Below are positions 1 to 11,487 of a stretch of 64,000 nt of DNA, piece by piece. The translations under genes were made by a program, and so were the position numbers. Every line of letters begins with the position of its first letter. The first letter of the stretch is position 1. The notes below the pieces were generated by a model, which did no database searches, was not told where the DNA came from, and saw only the letters and a list, made by a program, of their open reading frames with translations. Source of the DNA: Sequoia sempervirens (Eukaryota > Streptophyta > Pinopsida > Cupressales > Cupressaceae); the NCBI GenBank assembly GCA_007258455.2, contig VDFB02321329.1:1-64000 (forward strand). Direction: 5' to 3'.

Positions 1-2365
1 GCACAATTCGCACTTACGCACCCAAGAGTACGTGTCCTAAAAAAGTGTGGGCCAGTAATACTTCGCTCTCAGGATTTTGTGAGCGGTTACTGGTGCTGAG
101 AAATGTCCACCACATGCCAAATCATGGTAAGATTTCAGCAACTTTTGCTGTTGTTCTTTATCAACACATCTGAGAAATGTCCCGTCCATTGCACACTTAT
201 ACATGTCATTGTCCCATAAGACAAAATTAGCTGACTTCAGCTTGACGGTTCTTTTTTCCTTCGGAGTCAAGTGATTGGGACATTCTCCGTATGTCAAGAA
301 GTGAGCAATGTTGGAATACCATTCGTCAGTGGTGCTAACAAATAGTACCATTGGAAGTGTACTGGGATCAACCTCCTCTTTGTCTGAGACTTCTTCATCC
401 CCTGGAATTTCTTCATCCGGATTATTTTCTGCAATAAGCTGACAAAGACCACGTCCACGTATCAACTTAGTGGGTTTAATTTCCAGATTATACTCCTGAA
501 TCTTGGCAATCCAATTGCCTCTTTTTGTTCCAAATTCCTGTTGTGTCAGGATAGACTTAACAGTCGAATCTGGGACGAGAACTTTCACATGACTGCTTAG
601 AATGTAGAACCGGAAATGCTTGACGGCTTTTACAACTGCAAAAGCGTGCTTCTCCATTTGAGAATATTTCAATTCATAATTCTTCAGGGGGCAGCTCATG
701 AATGTAATGGGGGATTCAAAACCCTCATCATTTTCCAGCACCAAAATTGCTGATAGCGTATGCTCGGAAGCATAACTGTACATAACAAAATCTTTTGTGT
801 AGTTAGGGCAAACCAACACAGGCGCATGAGCAATGGCCTCCTTGATGTCATCAAAAGCTGCCTTGCCTTTTGCCGTCCAATGAAATGTGGCATTACCTTT
901 CATCATATTCACAATGTGATGGGTCTTTTCAGCAAAGTCTGGGAGAAACCTCCTTAAGAAGTTTACTTTGCTGAAGAAAGAATGAACGGCTTTCTTGCTT
1001 GACGGAAAAGTGAGGGATTTGATTCCATTGACTCTTTCCAAGTCAATCTTGATTCCTTCAGCAGATACAACGTGACCAAGAAGTTTACCTTCTGTCACCC
1101 CAAAAGTTGACTTTTTGGGATTTAGGGAAATGCCGTGTTGACGGCATCTCTCTAGAGTTTGCCTCAAGTGGTAGAAATGTTCATGACGTTGCTTAGAGAA
1201 AACCGTAAGATTGTCAAGGTACACCACAATGAACTTGCCCATCACGTCGCGGAAAGCGAGATCCATGGCACGTTGGAATGTAGCGCCAGCGTTGATCAAA
1301 CCAAACGGCATCCTACGATATGCAAAGGTTCCCCATGGCGTTGTGAAAGCAGTTTTGTGTTGATCGCTTGAATTAACTTCAATTTGATTATAACCGGAAA
1401 ATCCGTCTAGCATGGAGAGCATCTTGGATCCAGTTACATTTTGTAGAACTTGATCCATCACTGGAAGTGGGTGATTGTCTATGAGAGACAATTGATTAAG
1501 ATTTCTGAAATCTACACAAATGCGGATTTCACCATTCTTCTTACGAACGGGGACGATATTGGCTATCCACGTTGAATGATGGATAGGGAATATTATCCGT
1601 GCATTCAGCATCTTTTGAACTTCTGCCAAAATCGTTCCAGAGATCTTGGGATTGTACTGTCTCTGCTTTTGTTTGTAAGGCAAAGCTCCAACCTTGAGAG
1701 GAATATCATGTTGCACTTCTTTGAGCCGAAATGATTTTAGATCGTCATATGAATATGCCAAGACATCGATATACTCCTGAAGTAGCTGAGCAAACTGTCT
1801 TCTTTCTTCGGCCGTGCAACATTTGCCAATGTTGACCATCTTAGGATTAGCTTCAGTTCCTAAATTAATCTGTTCTACTTCATTAGATGAGTCGGAATCT
1901 AAGAGTTGCTTCTTCACGTGGCAATCATGCTTGTCAAAAAGCTTTTCCAAGGATACCAATCTTTTGGGGATCTTATTCCCTTTGAGTTGCAACTATTCTT
2001 CACCCGTGATAGGATCTATATTGGACACAGATTCTCGAGGCGGAGAATCGCTGCCTTCAAAATACAACTCATCAAAATTTTCTGCTTTCTCAAGAAAGGC
2101 GATGATTTGTTGATCGTCATTGAAAATCTGCCAGTTCTCTGAATTATCAGGGACACTTGGGCGGAAAACCAACTCTATGGTGTAAGTAGAACCTTGAAAG
2201 TCTTTGTGTGGCACCAAGAGCGTGGCAGAGATCGCGAGGGAATCAGCTCTAGTATTTTATTCTCTGGGAACAACAGAGATATCAAAAGCTTCGAATTCCT
2301 CAACGGAATCCCATACTAGATTCCGTGATAACAACGTTTTGTTCTCAATAGCACGGTTCCAACAC
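1..2365 (-). pseudogene. Ty3/gypsy polyprotein fragment: RNase H remnant, RT, RNase H, integrase zinc finger
   Basis: Pol region of a plant Ty3/gypsy LTR retrotransposon, which would copy element RNA to DNA and insert it. The longest open stretch is 37-1992 (651 residues). RT runs about residues 130-300, with VPVRKKNGEIR near 147, LDGFSGYNQ near 195 (Asp196) and MPFGL near 228. The catalytic YxDD box reads YLDN (258-261), so the second Asp is Asn. RNase H is about 395-515, with E447 visible but YSYAS where an Asp is usual. The integrase HHCC finger starts at H623/H630. A TAG at 37-39 interrupts it and the frame continues to the paired cysteines (KCELC) at the window edge. Upstream in the same frame a TAG lies at 1993-1995 and a TAA at 2257-2259. 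Still further upstream, VPRE and RADSLA motifs look like the end of another RNase H, placed before RT. Dead copy; the element continues beyond base 1. Confidence 0.93.
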
Positions 2366-2379
2366 AAAGTGAACTAAAA

Positions 2380-2635
2380 CTGAATAACAACTTGCTGCAA
2401 TACAAGCTCGCAATTTGCTAACACAATAATCGCTAAAGAAACTAATGAGCAAAGGCTCTTATTTATAGAGAAGCAGAGGAGTAGGGAACCCTAAAATCTC
2501 CTTGCTTTCACAATCTAGGGCTTGCTCAACAAGCAAGCTTTATTACTAAATCTAGAAAGAAGATAAAATCTAAAACCCTAGAAAGCAGAAAAAGCGGGAA
2601 ACGCCAACTATTACATCTTATCTTCTTCCTATCCT
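2380..2635 (-). promoter_or_regulatory. Possible truncated LTR with polypurine tract and TATA box (minus strand)
   Basis: Read on the minus strand, a purine-rich stretch (2616-2635, AGGAAGAAGATAAGA core) is followed at once by TGTAATAG (2615-2608), the usual layout of a polypurine tract followed by an LTR start. About 145 bases on lies TATAAAT (2467-2461) inside the near-palindrome CTCTATAAATAAGAG. The coding remnant at 2707-3424 ends just upstream, as expected for a 3' LTR. No clear LTR end is visible before the gypsy pol sequence begins near 2365, so the LTR is probably cut by that junction. Confidence 0.45.
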
Positions 2636-2706
2636 CAAAGAATGGGTAAGGATCATTCCAAGAATAGAAAGAAAGCAGGAAAGAAAGCTTCTAGAAGAAA
2701 GCTGCT

Positions 2707-3424
2707 TTAAAGCTCGATCACATCCGCTAGGAAGTTAGAGATTGTGTCCCGGTTCGGTGCATCTATGCCATCAACAGCAAAGCACCGCTTTTCAAGAGTA
2801 TCTTCAGCATCTGCAATAGATCTTAGGAAATCTTCGACCTCATTGGCCGCTTTATCGAACTTTGCTGACATCACTGAAAGTGTGACTTGGCAGAGTCTTA
2901 TATTTTTCTTTCATTCACTTCAATACAATCTTCTTACTAAATTTATCTTTGTGCATATTCCATATCCTTTCGCATTCACCCTTTGAGAGAGTAATGCTTT
3001 CAGGCCACGGGGGAATGGGAAAACACTTCTCGATCATATCAGGCTTTATACTGCAAATCAATCTACCATCTACTGACTGGATCTCCCTAGTAGCCGGGTT
3101 GTAATGCTTAATGCAAGCGATTACGAACTCAAGACTCTGGACTGATATAGGTATTGACGCTACTGCGAGGAGTCCGGAATGTCCTAGGTTCTTGATTGAA
3201 GTGTTGCCTGCTCTCTCCAAGGCACGTAGATCGAACACCGGCTTGATATGATGCAAGTCTATCTCAGCTGTTTTGATGTAATTGTGAAAGAGAGCTGATT
3301 CAGTCTTGAAAACGTTGGGAGTGTACTCTATTTCAGAAAACTTGAAGAATGATTGTAAACTCGCCTTGGTTCTGACAAGTCTTGAGCAATTTCTAGTTTT
3401 AGAATGCTGATTTTTGCACTCCAA
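2707..3424 (-). pseudogene. Gag-like ORF of a retroelement, copy A (internally deleted)
   Basis: Open stretch 2915-3424 (169 residues) followed, in another frame, by a C-terminal remnant at 2707-2871 that ends at TAA 2707-2709. By eye it aligns with the N-terminal domain of the larger pseudogene at 7961-11487: YNPATREIQSVDGR here against YEADHRSIVSLDGE there, and CFPIPP against AFGIPT, at matching positions. I recall this ORF type from conifer genome annotations as an unnamed protein of LTR elements; I call it gag-like from its position upstream of an LTR, not from a recognised motif. The second half of the protein is missing, so the copy is dead. The tail remnant is acidic and probably helical (AKFDKAANEVEDFLRSIA). 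Confidence 0.6.
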
Positions 3425-3429
3425 CGGAC

Positions 3430-3790
3430 AAATTTTTGAGAAATTTTTCTGAGATATGGGTTTTGCTCAGAATTTTGTTGCAATACAACCCAAATCGTCC
3501 GTTCTTGAAAATTTTGAATTTCGCCTAAAAAAGCAGCAAACCCTAATTTCTTCAATTTTTCGAAAAAGCTAGCACCTGGGTTTCGTTCAGAACAAGATTA
3601 GAAATGGACCCAGTTGATTAGATTTGCAAAACCCTGACGTTTGATCGAAAAAGCAGCCAAACCTAGGTTTTGAAATTTTCTTTAAAAAAAGCTGCGATAT
3701 GGGTTTTCTTCAGAAAACTGATTGGAAAGGACCTAGATGGTTGAAGTTTGGATGCACTGAGGTTTTCACTGACATGCAAAATAAAAGCAC
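3430..3790. repeat. Degenerate tandem repeat, about 120-bp period
   Basis: The phrase 'atatgggtttt..tcagaa' recurs at about 3454, 3572 (as cacctgggtttcgttcagaa) and 3695, spacing 118-123 bp. Each is followed by aaaagcagc-type sequence and accctaa. A further related piece lies at about 5822. This is untranslated leader or LTR sequence of the element whose gag-like remnant is at 2707-3424. Confidence 0.5.
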
Positions 3791-4214
3791 TTGTTGCAAC
3801 TTGATGAAGTTCTTGAAAAATTCTTCAGAAGATTGAGGCAAAAAGATCCAGATGACAAAAGAAAGGAAAGCCTTGGCCTTTTGCTTGAAAAATTTGATCT
3901 TCTGGAACAAAAAGCTTGAAAAAGCAAGGGTTTATGCTTGCTGGTCTGAAAAATCTGACGCAAAACCAGCAACTATGGATTCTTGGATCACAAAAATTCT
4001 TCAAACTTGCTGCTCCAACTTTCTCCTCTAGATGCTACCTGCAAAAATAATGAAAAATACATGAAAGAATGATGATAAATAGACTTTAGGGCTTGATTTA
4101 GGTTTTTCTTTTTTTTGCTTTTATTTCCAAAACCCTAAAACTCAGCTTCCTTGAATTTGGACGCCATCCTTCTCTTGCAATTTTTTAATTTTTGAAAACT
4201 TCGAAAAATATTCT
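3791..4214. other. Non-coding AT-rich leader
   Basis: No supportable gene. The short open frames here are AT-rich and show no domain. The minus strand has a TATTTAT-like box near 4078 and TTTTTGCAG near 4040, both weak. Probably part of the leader of the element at 2370-6000. Confidence 0.4.
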
Positions 4215-5450
4215 AAGGCATGAACATTTGGGCGCCTTTCTTCAACAAGGGCGCCCACTTCTTCCAGTGTTAGTCAAAACTTTAACATTTTCAACTTTCC
4301 TTCATTTTGACATGCTACTTCGCCTCTGATTTCCCGTTGACAGATTGACCCGACAGGCAAGCTGAAGGTTTCACGGCGAAGCTTGACTGATTCTAAGAAA
4401 GAAGTTCTGGAGGCATCTTTGGTGAAAGACTTCATTTTGAACTCCGAATTCATGGGAGCCTTTTCATTGCAGGGGCGCCCATTTCACCCAGAGATAGCCA
4501 TTTTCATGATCTTTAATTTCTTCATAAACTCCTCTTCTACAGATGATTTCTGTGAATCTGGAGCTCCGGGCATCGGATCAACTGACAGTTGAGCTCATAG
4601 CGAAGCTGACAAAATATTGAGAGGGGTCTTCTGGAGAGATCTTCGCCAAAAAGTGGATTTTAGGCCTCCAAAAGTTTGGGCGCCCTTCTTGACTGGGGGC
4701 GCCCACTTTTAGCAGACTTAGTTTATTTTTTGATTTTTTTGTGTTTGCTTCTAAAACTTCGTTCTCAGCCTTCGTCGGACCCCCTGTTCAGCTCCTCATA
4801 TCTGGTGACTGCGAACTCTGATTGAAGTGCTGGATATCTCGTTTGAAAGCTGGATTAATTGTGAAGAGATCACGTTAGATACTTGTCTACAAATTCTTTT
4901 GTTTAGCTCCTTGAAAACTTGGGCGCCCTTCTTCACCTGGGGCACCCAAACTCACCAGACTTGGCCATTTTTTATAATTTTCAACTTCAAGTTTGAAACC
5001 TTCACTCTGAACCTTCGTCTTTGATCTGAATTTGCCGGAAAACGACCAATTGAATACGCTGACGGAGACAGGCATCGCGAAGCTGGGCGGAATCTGAAAA
5101 GATTGAGCATATTTTCAAAACCTAAAAACGAGATTAGATGCCTCAAAAAGCTGGACACCCTTCTTTAACAGGGGCGCCCACTTTGCCAACACTTAGTCAA
5201 ATTTTGATCTTTTTATACTTTCTTCGTTCTGACTTCAGTTTGGATAGCCTTGTTTGACGTTGAATTCAGGATGACTGAATGATCCATTGACTGGGCCGCT
5301 GAATTCATTGCGAGGCTGGCAGGGAACTGAGCAACATTGACTGGAGGCGAAAACCCTAATTTTGACATTTGATGCCCTAAAAAGATGGGCGCCTTTCTTT
5401 AACAGGGGCGCCCAAACTTAGCAGTGATAGAAAATTTTCATGAATTTTCA
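4215..5450. repeat. Tandem array of about 235-bp units with paired GGGCGCCC palindromes
   Basis: Six degenerate units. Each carries a pair of GGGCGCCC (or one-base variants) separated by about 16-20 bases, as in gggcgcccttcttc..aggggcgccca, near 4228, 4472 (one member), 4678, 4920, 5150 and 5388. Between the pairs each unit has a cgaagct(g/t)g phrase and a cttcgtt(c)tga-like phrase. The pairs could fold as GC-rich stems. An additional single copy lies at about 14596 in the other element. Most likely U3/leader repeats of the retroelement. Confidence 0.7.
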
Positions 5451-5990
5451 ATTTTCTTTCTCGTTCTTCATGCATGTTCATCATCTTGCCATTTGCTGAA
5501 AGTTTGAACGTTGAAACTGACACCTAGCAGCCGATTGACCTCCATTGACGACCTAGGAACTCCTGATATGCTTCTGAAAAAGCAGAATAGACCCAGTAGG
5601 GCAAAACTGATTATTTTGAGATTCTGATTGCACCAGCCTGATATGGACGTATTTTAAGCCAATCAAAATCAGTTTGGACCCTATCGGACCAACTTTCTAT
5701 TTTTAGAAAAAATTTCCAGTATCCGTTTTGAAAGAAACCCAGAAAAACCCAGAAAACGTTACTATTTCAAGAAAATTTCTAAAAATAGCAGTTTTCCTAA
5801 AATTTAGGGATGAAAAACTGAGATATGGGTTTTGTAGGTTAAGCTGCTCTAAGCAAACCCAGATCATCAGAATTTGAAAATTGTGTTTTAACCCCTCATG
5901 CAAGACGTGCACACCCAAATTCTAACCTTTTTGACTGATTTAACAAGACTTTTACTCGTTTCTTCAAAATGTCTAAGTGTAACAAAAATT
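5451..5990. other. Probable 5' LTR start region of the 2.4-6.0 kb element
   Basis: No gene. On the minus strand TGTTGTACCCC (about 6008-5998) sits at the point where LINE endonuclease coding sequence stops making sense, so it may be the first bases of an LTR inserted into the LINE. The matching LTR end and target duplication were not found. A single 3.4-kb-type repeat copy (atatgggtttt) lies near 5822. Confidence 0.35.
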
Positions 5991-6920
5991 TTAATTTTGG
6001 GGTACAACAATGCAAAATGCCTTGATGAAGCAAAAATTTTGGTTTGGGTACAAGCTGTCAAATGAGAAAAAAGATTGTGCCAAGATCATGGCACGATCAA
6101 GGCACTTAAATATTCTGTCAAAACCGGCTCGGTAATTACACCAAGTGTGCCAGAGAGAATGAGAATGGCGGTGACCAATATTGGGATCAAACAGCCCCAA
6201 TTTATTGCGCATGTAAAACCACGCCTCCCTTTCCCCAACTGTCCATCTAAATGGCAGAGTGCCATCTTTGTCAAACGCCATTTCTACCATATTGAAGTCC
6301 CCATAGAGTAACCAGGTAGCAATTGGTAAAGAATCAACAATCCAACACCAGAGCAAAGAGCATTCCAGAGCATCATTAGAAGCATAGACATTAATAATCC
6401 CAAAAGAATGATTATCAATGTTGAGAAGGATCCAGACGAGCCGGATGAGTGGGATCAGACTTGTGGTCGACCACAGAGGAGTGCCACCATGGGGCCAAAA
6501 GGATGACAACTCCGCCACACCCAACATCGTGGGTAGTACAAAACATTTTACTAGCTGGCCAAATAGAACGACTAACCGTGGCAAGCAGAAAACCAGAAAT
6601 TTTAACTTATTGAAGACAAAGCACTTCAACACCAGAATACTTGCACAAGGTATTCCTGATAGAATACTTTTTGGAGAGGTCTGTTAGACCTCAAACATTC
6701 CATGAGAGGAACTTCATGAGTGAAACTCCTCCGTGTTTTCAAAACCCAATTCCTCTTCATTCAGAGAAGAGAAACGATTTTGTAAAAATTCTGCCGGAAC
6801 TAATCCAATCTGAATGGAAGGGGAGGATATCCTCCGTTTTTTATGAACATGTTGATGTGATTATTGTGACTGCACCAATCAGCAGAACAAAGTTGTCTGA
6901 AGGCTACTCCATTCTCTCTT
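5991..6920 (-). pseudogene. LINE (L1-type): end of ORF1 and endonuclease start of ORF2
   Basis: ORF2 begins at ATG 6717-6715 with MKFLSWNV then TGA (usual Arg) then GL, and VLCLQ then TAA (usual Glu) then VKISG: the first motifs of the apurinic/apyrimidinic-type endonuclease that nicks the target. After a frameshift the open stretch 5991-6632 carries GIINVYASND, LLYGDFNMVE, GEREAW and RAGFDRIFKCLDRAM, the middle of the same domain. ORF2 reverse transcriptase is absent. Just upstream an open frame ending NEEELGFENTEEFHS stops at a TGA that overlaps the ORF2 ATG (ATGA), a common LINE ORF1/ORF2 arrangement. Decayed and truncated. Probably the continuation of the ORF1 fragment at 17030-18208, which lies on the same strand. 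Confidence 0.85.
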
Positions 6921-7917
6921 GATCAAAGTATTCCGTGCGCTAAGATTGCTAGTAAGATCGCACATTCAACTCCAAGGTTCCGAAATGCTTTGGAATACCC
7001 TCAGTTGGTTCGTTGTGAATTGTTGTTTTTATGAGGGGACTTACACAATTGTTCTTAAGGTTTTGCAGCTAACAACAGATGGATGATTGGAAGGCAATTT
7101 TACGCAAATGATTTAGCAATAAGGTGCGTTTTCCTAAACTAACCAAGAAAATACTGAATTGAAATGAGTGTAAGGGTAAGAAGGTTCTAAGTTCTATTCT
7201 AAGGCGGGATGTGGGATCAATCTCAACAGCTTCAACCGAACTCTGCTCCACCTCACGTTGGACAGCTTACACAAAGTCGGTGCAATCTTCAAGGGGATAG
7301 CAAGAAATTTTCAAGCTACAATTCGACTCCAAGACACCGTCAAGACGACGCATACCAAGATATGAATTGCAACTGAAGTTAGGCTTATATAATTCTCCAA
7401 TTGACTACGCAAGGCAAACTTGCCGTCAGCAAGCTACTAGTGGTATGGACTAAAACGAAGTTGCCTCGATTGACGCCACAAATCCACAACTAATGTCTAC
7501 TTGCATGAAATGAAAATTACTCTACTTTAAGCTACTTTACACTACTTGGAATCAAAGGGGTGAAGAAACCTTGCTAGCTATCCATAACAAAGACGAATTT
7601 CACCATCAATGAAAAGATCTTCTATTATGAAAGTTTTACACAACAATCTCTTACAAAAGTTTTCAAAGGAAAACTTTCCTTTTCAAACTATGCTATGCTA
7701 AGCTACAATTATACTATCAATCTCTCTTCTACTTTCTGATGTCTCTAGCTTCTAGTTTCTAATGAATTACAAATGAGGGGGACTCCCCCTTTTATAGATG
7801 GCCCAGTGCAATGGACGGCTCAGATTACAATCAAAAGAATGGCTTAGATTGAGCCACCTCAGCCTTAACCCTAAAAACTGCTAGAATGGGGAGTGGTACA
7901 ATAAATGAATCAAAGAT
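6921..7917 (-). mobile_element. Probable 3' LTR of the gag-like element (copy B)
   Basis: Lies immediately downstream of the gag-like pseudogene and its polypurine tract. It contains a strong TATA element on the minus strand (TCTATAAAAGG at 7797-7787) followed by GGGAGTCCCCC and a transcript-leader-like AT-rich stretch. LTR ends were not fixed: candidates for the start are TGATTCATTT (about 7911) or TGTACCACTCCCC (about 7901); the end lies somewhere before LINE sequence at about 6920. No coding sequence inside. Confidence 0.5.
7787..7797 (-). promoter_or_regulatory. TATA box in LTR
   Basis: TCTATAAAAGG on the minus strand, about 120 bp into the proposed LTR, followed by a GGGAGTCCCCC palindrome. 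Typical spacing for an LTR U3 promoter. Confidence 0.5.
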
Positions 7918-7932
7918 TCCCTCTCACTCCCA
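7918..7932 (-). other. Polypurine tract
   Basis: GGGAGTGAGAGGGAA on the minus strand, 29 bases after the end of the gag-like frame and directly before the proposed 3' LTR. This fits the priming site for plus-strand DNA synthesis. Confidence 0.5.
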
Positions 7933-7960
7933 AAATAGTAAAAGTAATTAATGCCCACAA

Positions 7961-10900
7961 TCAGTCCTCTAGAAGATCATCATCCAAAAGTGCATTCCCG
8001 TTCTCCTTTTCTCTGGTCGCAAACTCGATGAACCTGGCAAGCACAGCCTGAACCTCCTAAACAAAAATTGGTGGAATACAATCAAGTCGAAACTCAAGCA
8101 CTGTGACTGACTGCTCGTGTCGTGTGCAAGATTTTCTCCAAGCAACTAAGGCATCCTGCATGCTCTGAATCAAGTTGGAGAAAGTAGAAGTGTTTTCAAA
8201 GTTGTCCTGCACAAAGGTCTTCACCTCCGAGAAGAAAGGTGCCAACCTACCCCTCAAATTATCAGTAGTCACCTCATCGGGATTCAGCCGTCTAGCAAAG
8301 ATTGCGTCCAAAGTGTTCAGGACTTCGTCAACAATATTCATCATAGCCTTCCTGATTCTGGCTGAATCTGCCTGTACTACGTCAAAGAAACCACGCCCTG
8401 TGATTAATAAAGAGTACCATCTAGAAAAGTCATATCTATCATTCTCCTGAATGACTCCTCCATCAATTAGCATTTGCAAAGGAGCGCACCTCAATGCCTC
8501 TAGACGCTGAATAACTTTGCTTTGATAAACAGAAGCATCACCCCAAGCCTAGTCAACTGCCTCAATACATGTCGTAATATTGGATGCTTGCTGGAAAGCA
8601 TGAGCAAAGGTCTTCCATGAACTTTTTTGTCTCGGCACAAACTCTTGTAACCCATTTATCTGCTTCCTGTGCCATCTTTCTCAACTCCAACAAGCCGCTA
8701 ACTGACTCCTTGGATAACTCAGCTGGAAGCTCTATTGCTAGAATCTCCTGCCCACAAGGACGAGACAAGTGCTGCACGTATCCTATCAATGTCTTATGTT
8801 CTTTCTTCAATTTCTTATACTTTCCTTCCTAAACAGTTTGTCCTTGAGCGCCTAATAGGAGTTATCACATTCTTCGACAATTTGTGCACCTGTGGGATGT
8901 CCTAACTCCATAGTTGTGATCACATAATTCTCGGGCACTGCTTTGTCTCGATCACAATCAACTTGTGGCACTGCCATATGAAGGGTGCGAGAGCCATCCT
9001 CTTCAGTTGAAATCTTTGAAAACTTTCGTGCTCTCTTCTTTTGTGGAGGCGTGCTAATCCTATTCAAAAACTCTTCCATCTCAATTGCTAGATCAACTTC
9101 TTCACTGGGGCTCCTTCTCATTCTATCTCTAAGCCAATCAGGTACAACATGCTAAATAACAAATGGCTGCTGTTCTCGTGCTTCTACTTCACGGACTTGT
9201 TCAACTTCTATATCATTCTAGTGAGGCTCATCGTCCTCTAGTGGCTGAGTATCTCCTGAAACTATATCATCATCCTCTAAAGTCGCCTCTAACTCATGCT
9301 GAAAATGAGTATCAGTAGCAGTCCTCTCATCATCCTCATGCTGATCATCTCTGGTAGGTGCATTTACACTTTGGCCAACCGACTCTCTCCATGGTGGCTG
9401 ATTTTCATGTACCTCCTACACTTGATTTAATGCATTTCTCTGATCAGCAAAAAGAGAAACCTCCTGTATACTTGGAGAACATGTCTCCAATGGCGTGGGT
9501 GACTCAACTACAACTCTCGGAGGTTCTGGCTGAACAGGCTCTTTCCTTCGAGATTCTGGACCTCAAGTAATTTGTTTCCTCTTGCTGGTAGTGGGTGTCC
9601 TGTGATCTCCCATCAGATTGTAGGTCAAAGAGATTGACCTACTCTTTAATCTACTCATGTGCCTATCAACCCATGCTCTGGTGAATGTCAAGACTGGAAT
9701 GCAAAGTGTGTCCAAATCAGCAATCTCAGGCTCCGACCAATCCGGGAGTGGAAGTGGCGTGTCTCTCACTGCCTCATAATCTGGATGGAGAACGTTCATG
9801 TCCTCATCCACCTGGTCTGGTACCGGAATGATTTCACACTCCCTAATCATACTCAATGGCAACCTAGAGAACATTCTCTTCCTGACCTCAACTTCATCTG
9901 ATGCACCGGCCCAATAATCCTCAATGTTTGCCTTATGTTTTCCCCCCAAAAGAGACTCATTCACCACCCTTGATGAATGGTTCCCACCAGAGGGGACTCA
10001 TTCGCCCAATGTGGGGAATGGGTCCCACTAGTGGTTTTTGGAGGTGGGTTTTCGGGATATGCATGAATTAAGTGATGTTTGTCAGGATTTAGATGATTTC
10101 TCAAGTGAAACGGGCCTCTAGATCAAAAATAATGGGTCTTAGGGTCCTATAAATGTTGTTTTGAAGTAAACTCTTCTGATAGTATCCACCTGATATTACT
10201 ATGTGGGTCATAGTGCTGTCTGCTGGTGTGATAGGAAAAATGAAAGAATTGAAGCTCACTCTCAGCTTCTCTAGCTGCCTGTAGTGAATGACACACTTCA
10301 TCTGAATTACCCATGACAATCGGGAACTCAACTCCCCCCTTCTTCTTTCTCTTCTGAATTTTATCGTAGGCAACCAGTTGCCTAGATATCTCTAACATCA
10401 AAATTCTATTGGTTGGGTACTTAGGCAGCCTATATGGATATGAGGAAAAACCTTGCAGCTTGATGTAAGAAAACTTTGGAAATTGTATAAACCAGCACCC
10501 ATACCTTTCAATCAATTCGTGGGCTTCCCTCGAGATCTTGTGATGAATCCGCTCCTGAAGTGATCTCGTGATATTTATGGTAAAGGCATCGTTGACATGC
10601 TTGTAATAGGTGGTATTTGTCAAGTGCAACTGCGGAAAAGCCTCATGGATTTTGAACTGATGAGAGCCACAACCAACAGGCTCCTTATATGAAATCCCTC
10701 TATACTTCGTCATACGAGCCAGCATGTAAATAATGTAGGAGCCCATGTAAAAAGTCTTCGTTCTTCTCAAACTCAGGAGCTGCTCATGTAAGTTATCACT
10801 GATCATCACGGCCCAGTTGGCGTACTCTTTTCCTTCCAACACGAGGTTGATGTAATAGAACATCCACGGTTCAAAAATAAAAGCTTGAGGGCAGCCTCCA

Positions 10901-11487
10901 ACTTTGCTCAGCATCATGATAAGATCATAGTACTCCTACTTCAAATCATCTGATATAATTTGCCTTGGCAACTTTGTATGAGAGGGCTTGGGTTTGTTCA
11001 TCCAGCATGTATTAATCACCTCTATACACCTTTCGAATGTAGAAGCATACATTCGCTTGGCACACTCTCTTGATTTGTAAATCATCTTCTCGTGTGTTGG
11101 GATTCCAAAAGCCTCACCAATAGCTGCAAGAGTGAGGTTGGCAAGCACTTCGCCATCTAGTGAAACAATTGACCTGTGATCAGCCTCATAGTAATTTGCA
11201 CATTCCATCATTAGCTCTGAGCACTGAATAGTTGGTGGAAAACCAGCAGCCATATTCAAGCCACTTCGAACAATATTGTGCAAAGTGATTGAAGGATGGT
11301 GATTGCCAACTCCCATTATCCGATTTTTGAAAGTCTCCAAGTTGAAAGATCCCAAATTGGTATCAGCTAGCTTGCTCAACTTCAAAGTGAACTTTGACTC
11401 TGGCAGGAAAGGCTTACTCAGCTTCTTGATAACTGCCTGCCTGGATGCACCATTTCTTTCTCTGCCAGTTGCTCTTATTTCAGCCAT
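7961..11487 (-). pseudogene. Large gag-like ORF of an LTR retroelement, copy B
   Basis: About 1170 codons in ruins. It starts MAEIRATGRERNG at 11487, right after a TTATTTTGCAG acceptor-like site. Segment 1 (11487-10147) has SIVSLDGEVLANLTLAAIGE, FGIPTHE, and after a TAG at 10936-10938 continues EYYDLIMMLS, FEPWMFYYINLVLEGK, ISDNLHEQL and YGCWFIQFP. After a frameshift segment 2 (9967-8852) is acidic and proline-rich, with TGA 9563-9565 and TAGs. Another frameshift gives 8810-8562, then back to EAVD-TAG-AWGDASVYQSK and 8494-8057, ending PPIFV-TAG-EVQAVLARFIEFATREKEN and TGA 7961-7963. I recall this long ORF type from conifer annotations; function unnamed. Its place between a leader and a polypurine tract/LTR suggests a gag role (inference). 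No protease, RT or integrase follows it. Confidence 0.72.

Noticed and set aside
6075..6311. Plus-strand frames over the LINE endonuclease
   Set aside because: Antisense shadows of the endonuclease coding sequence.
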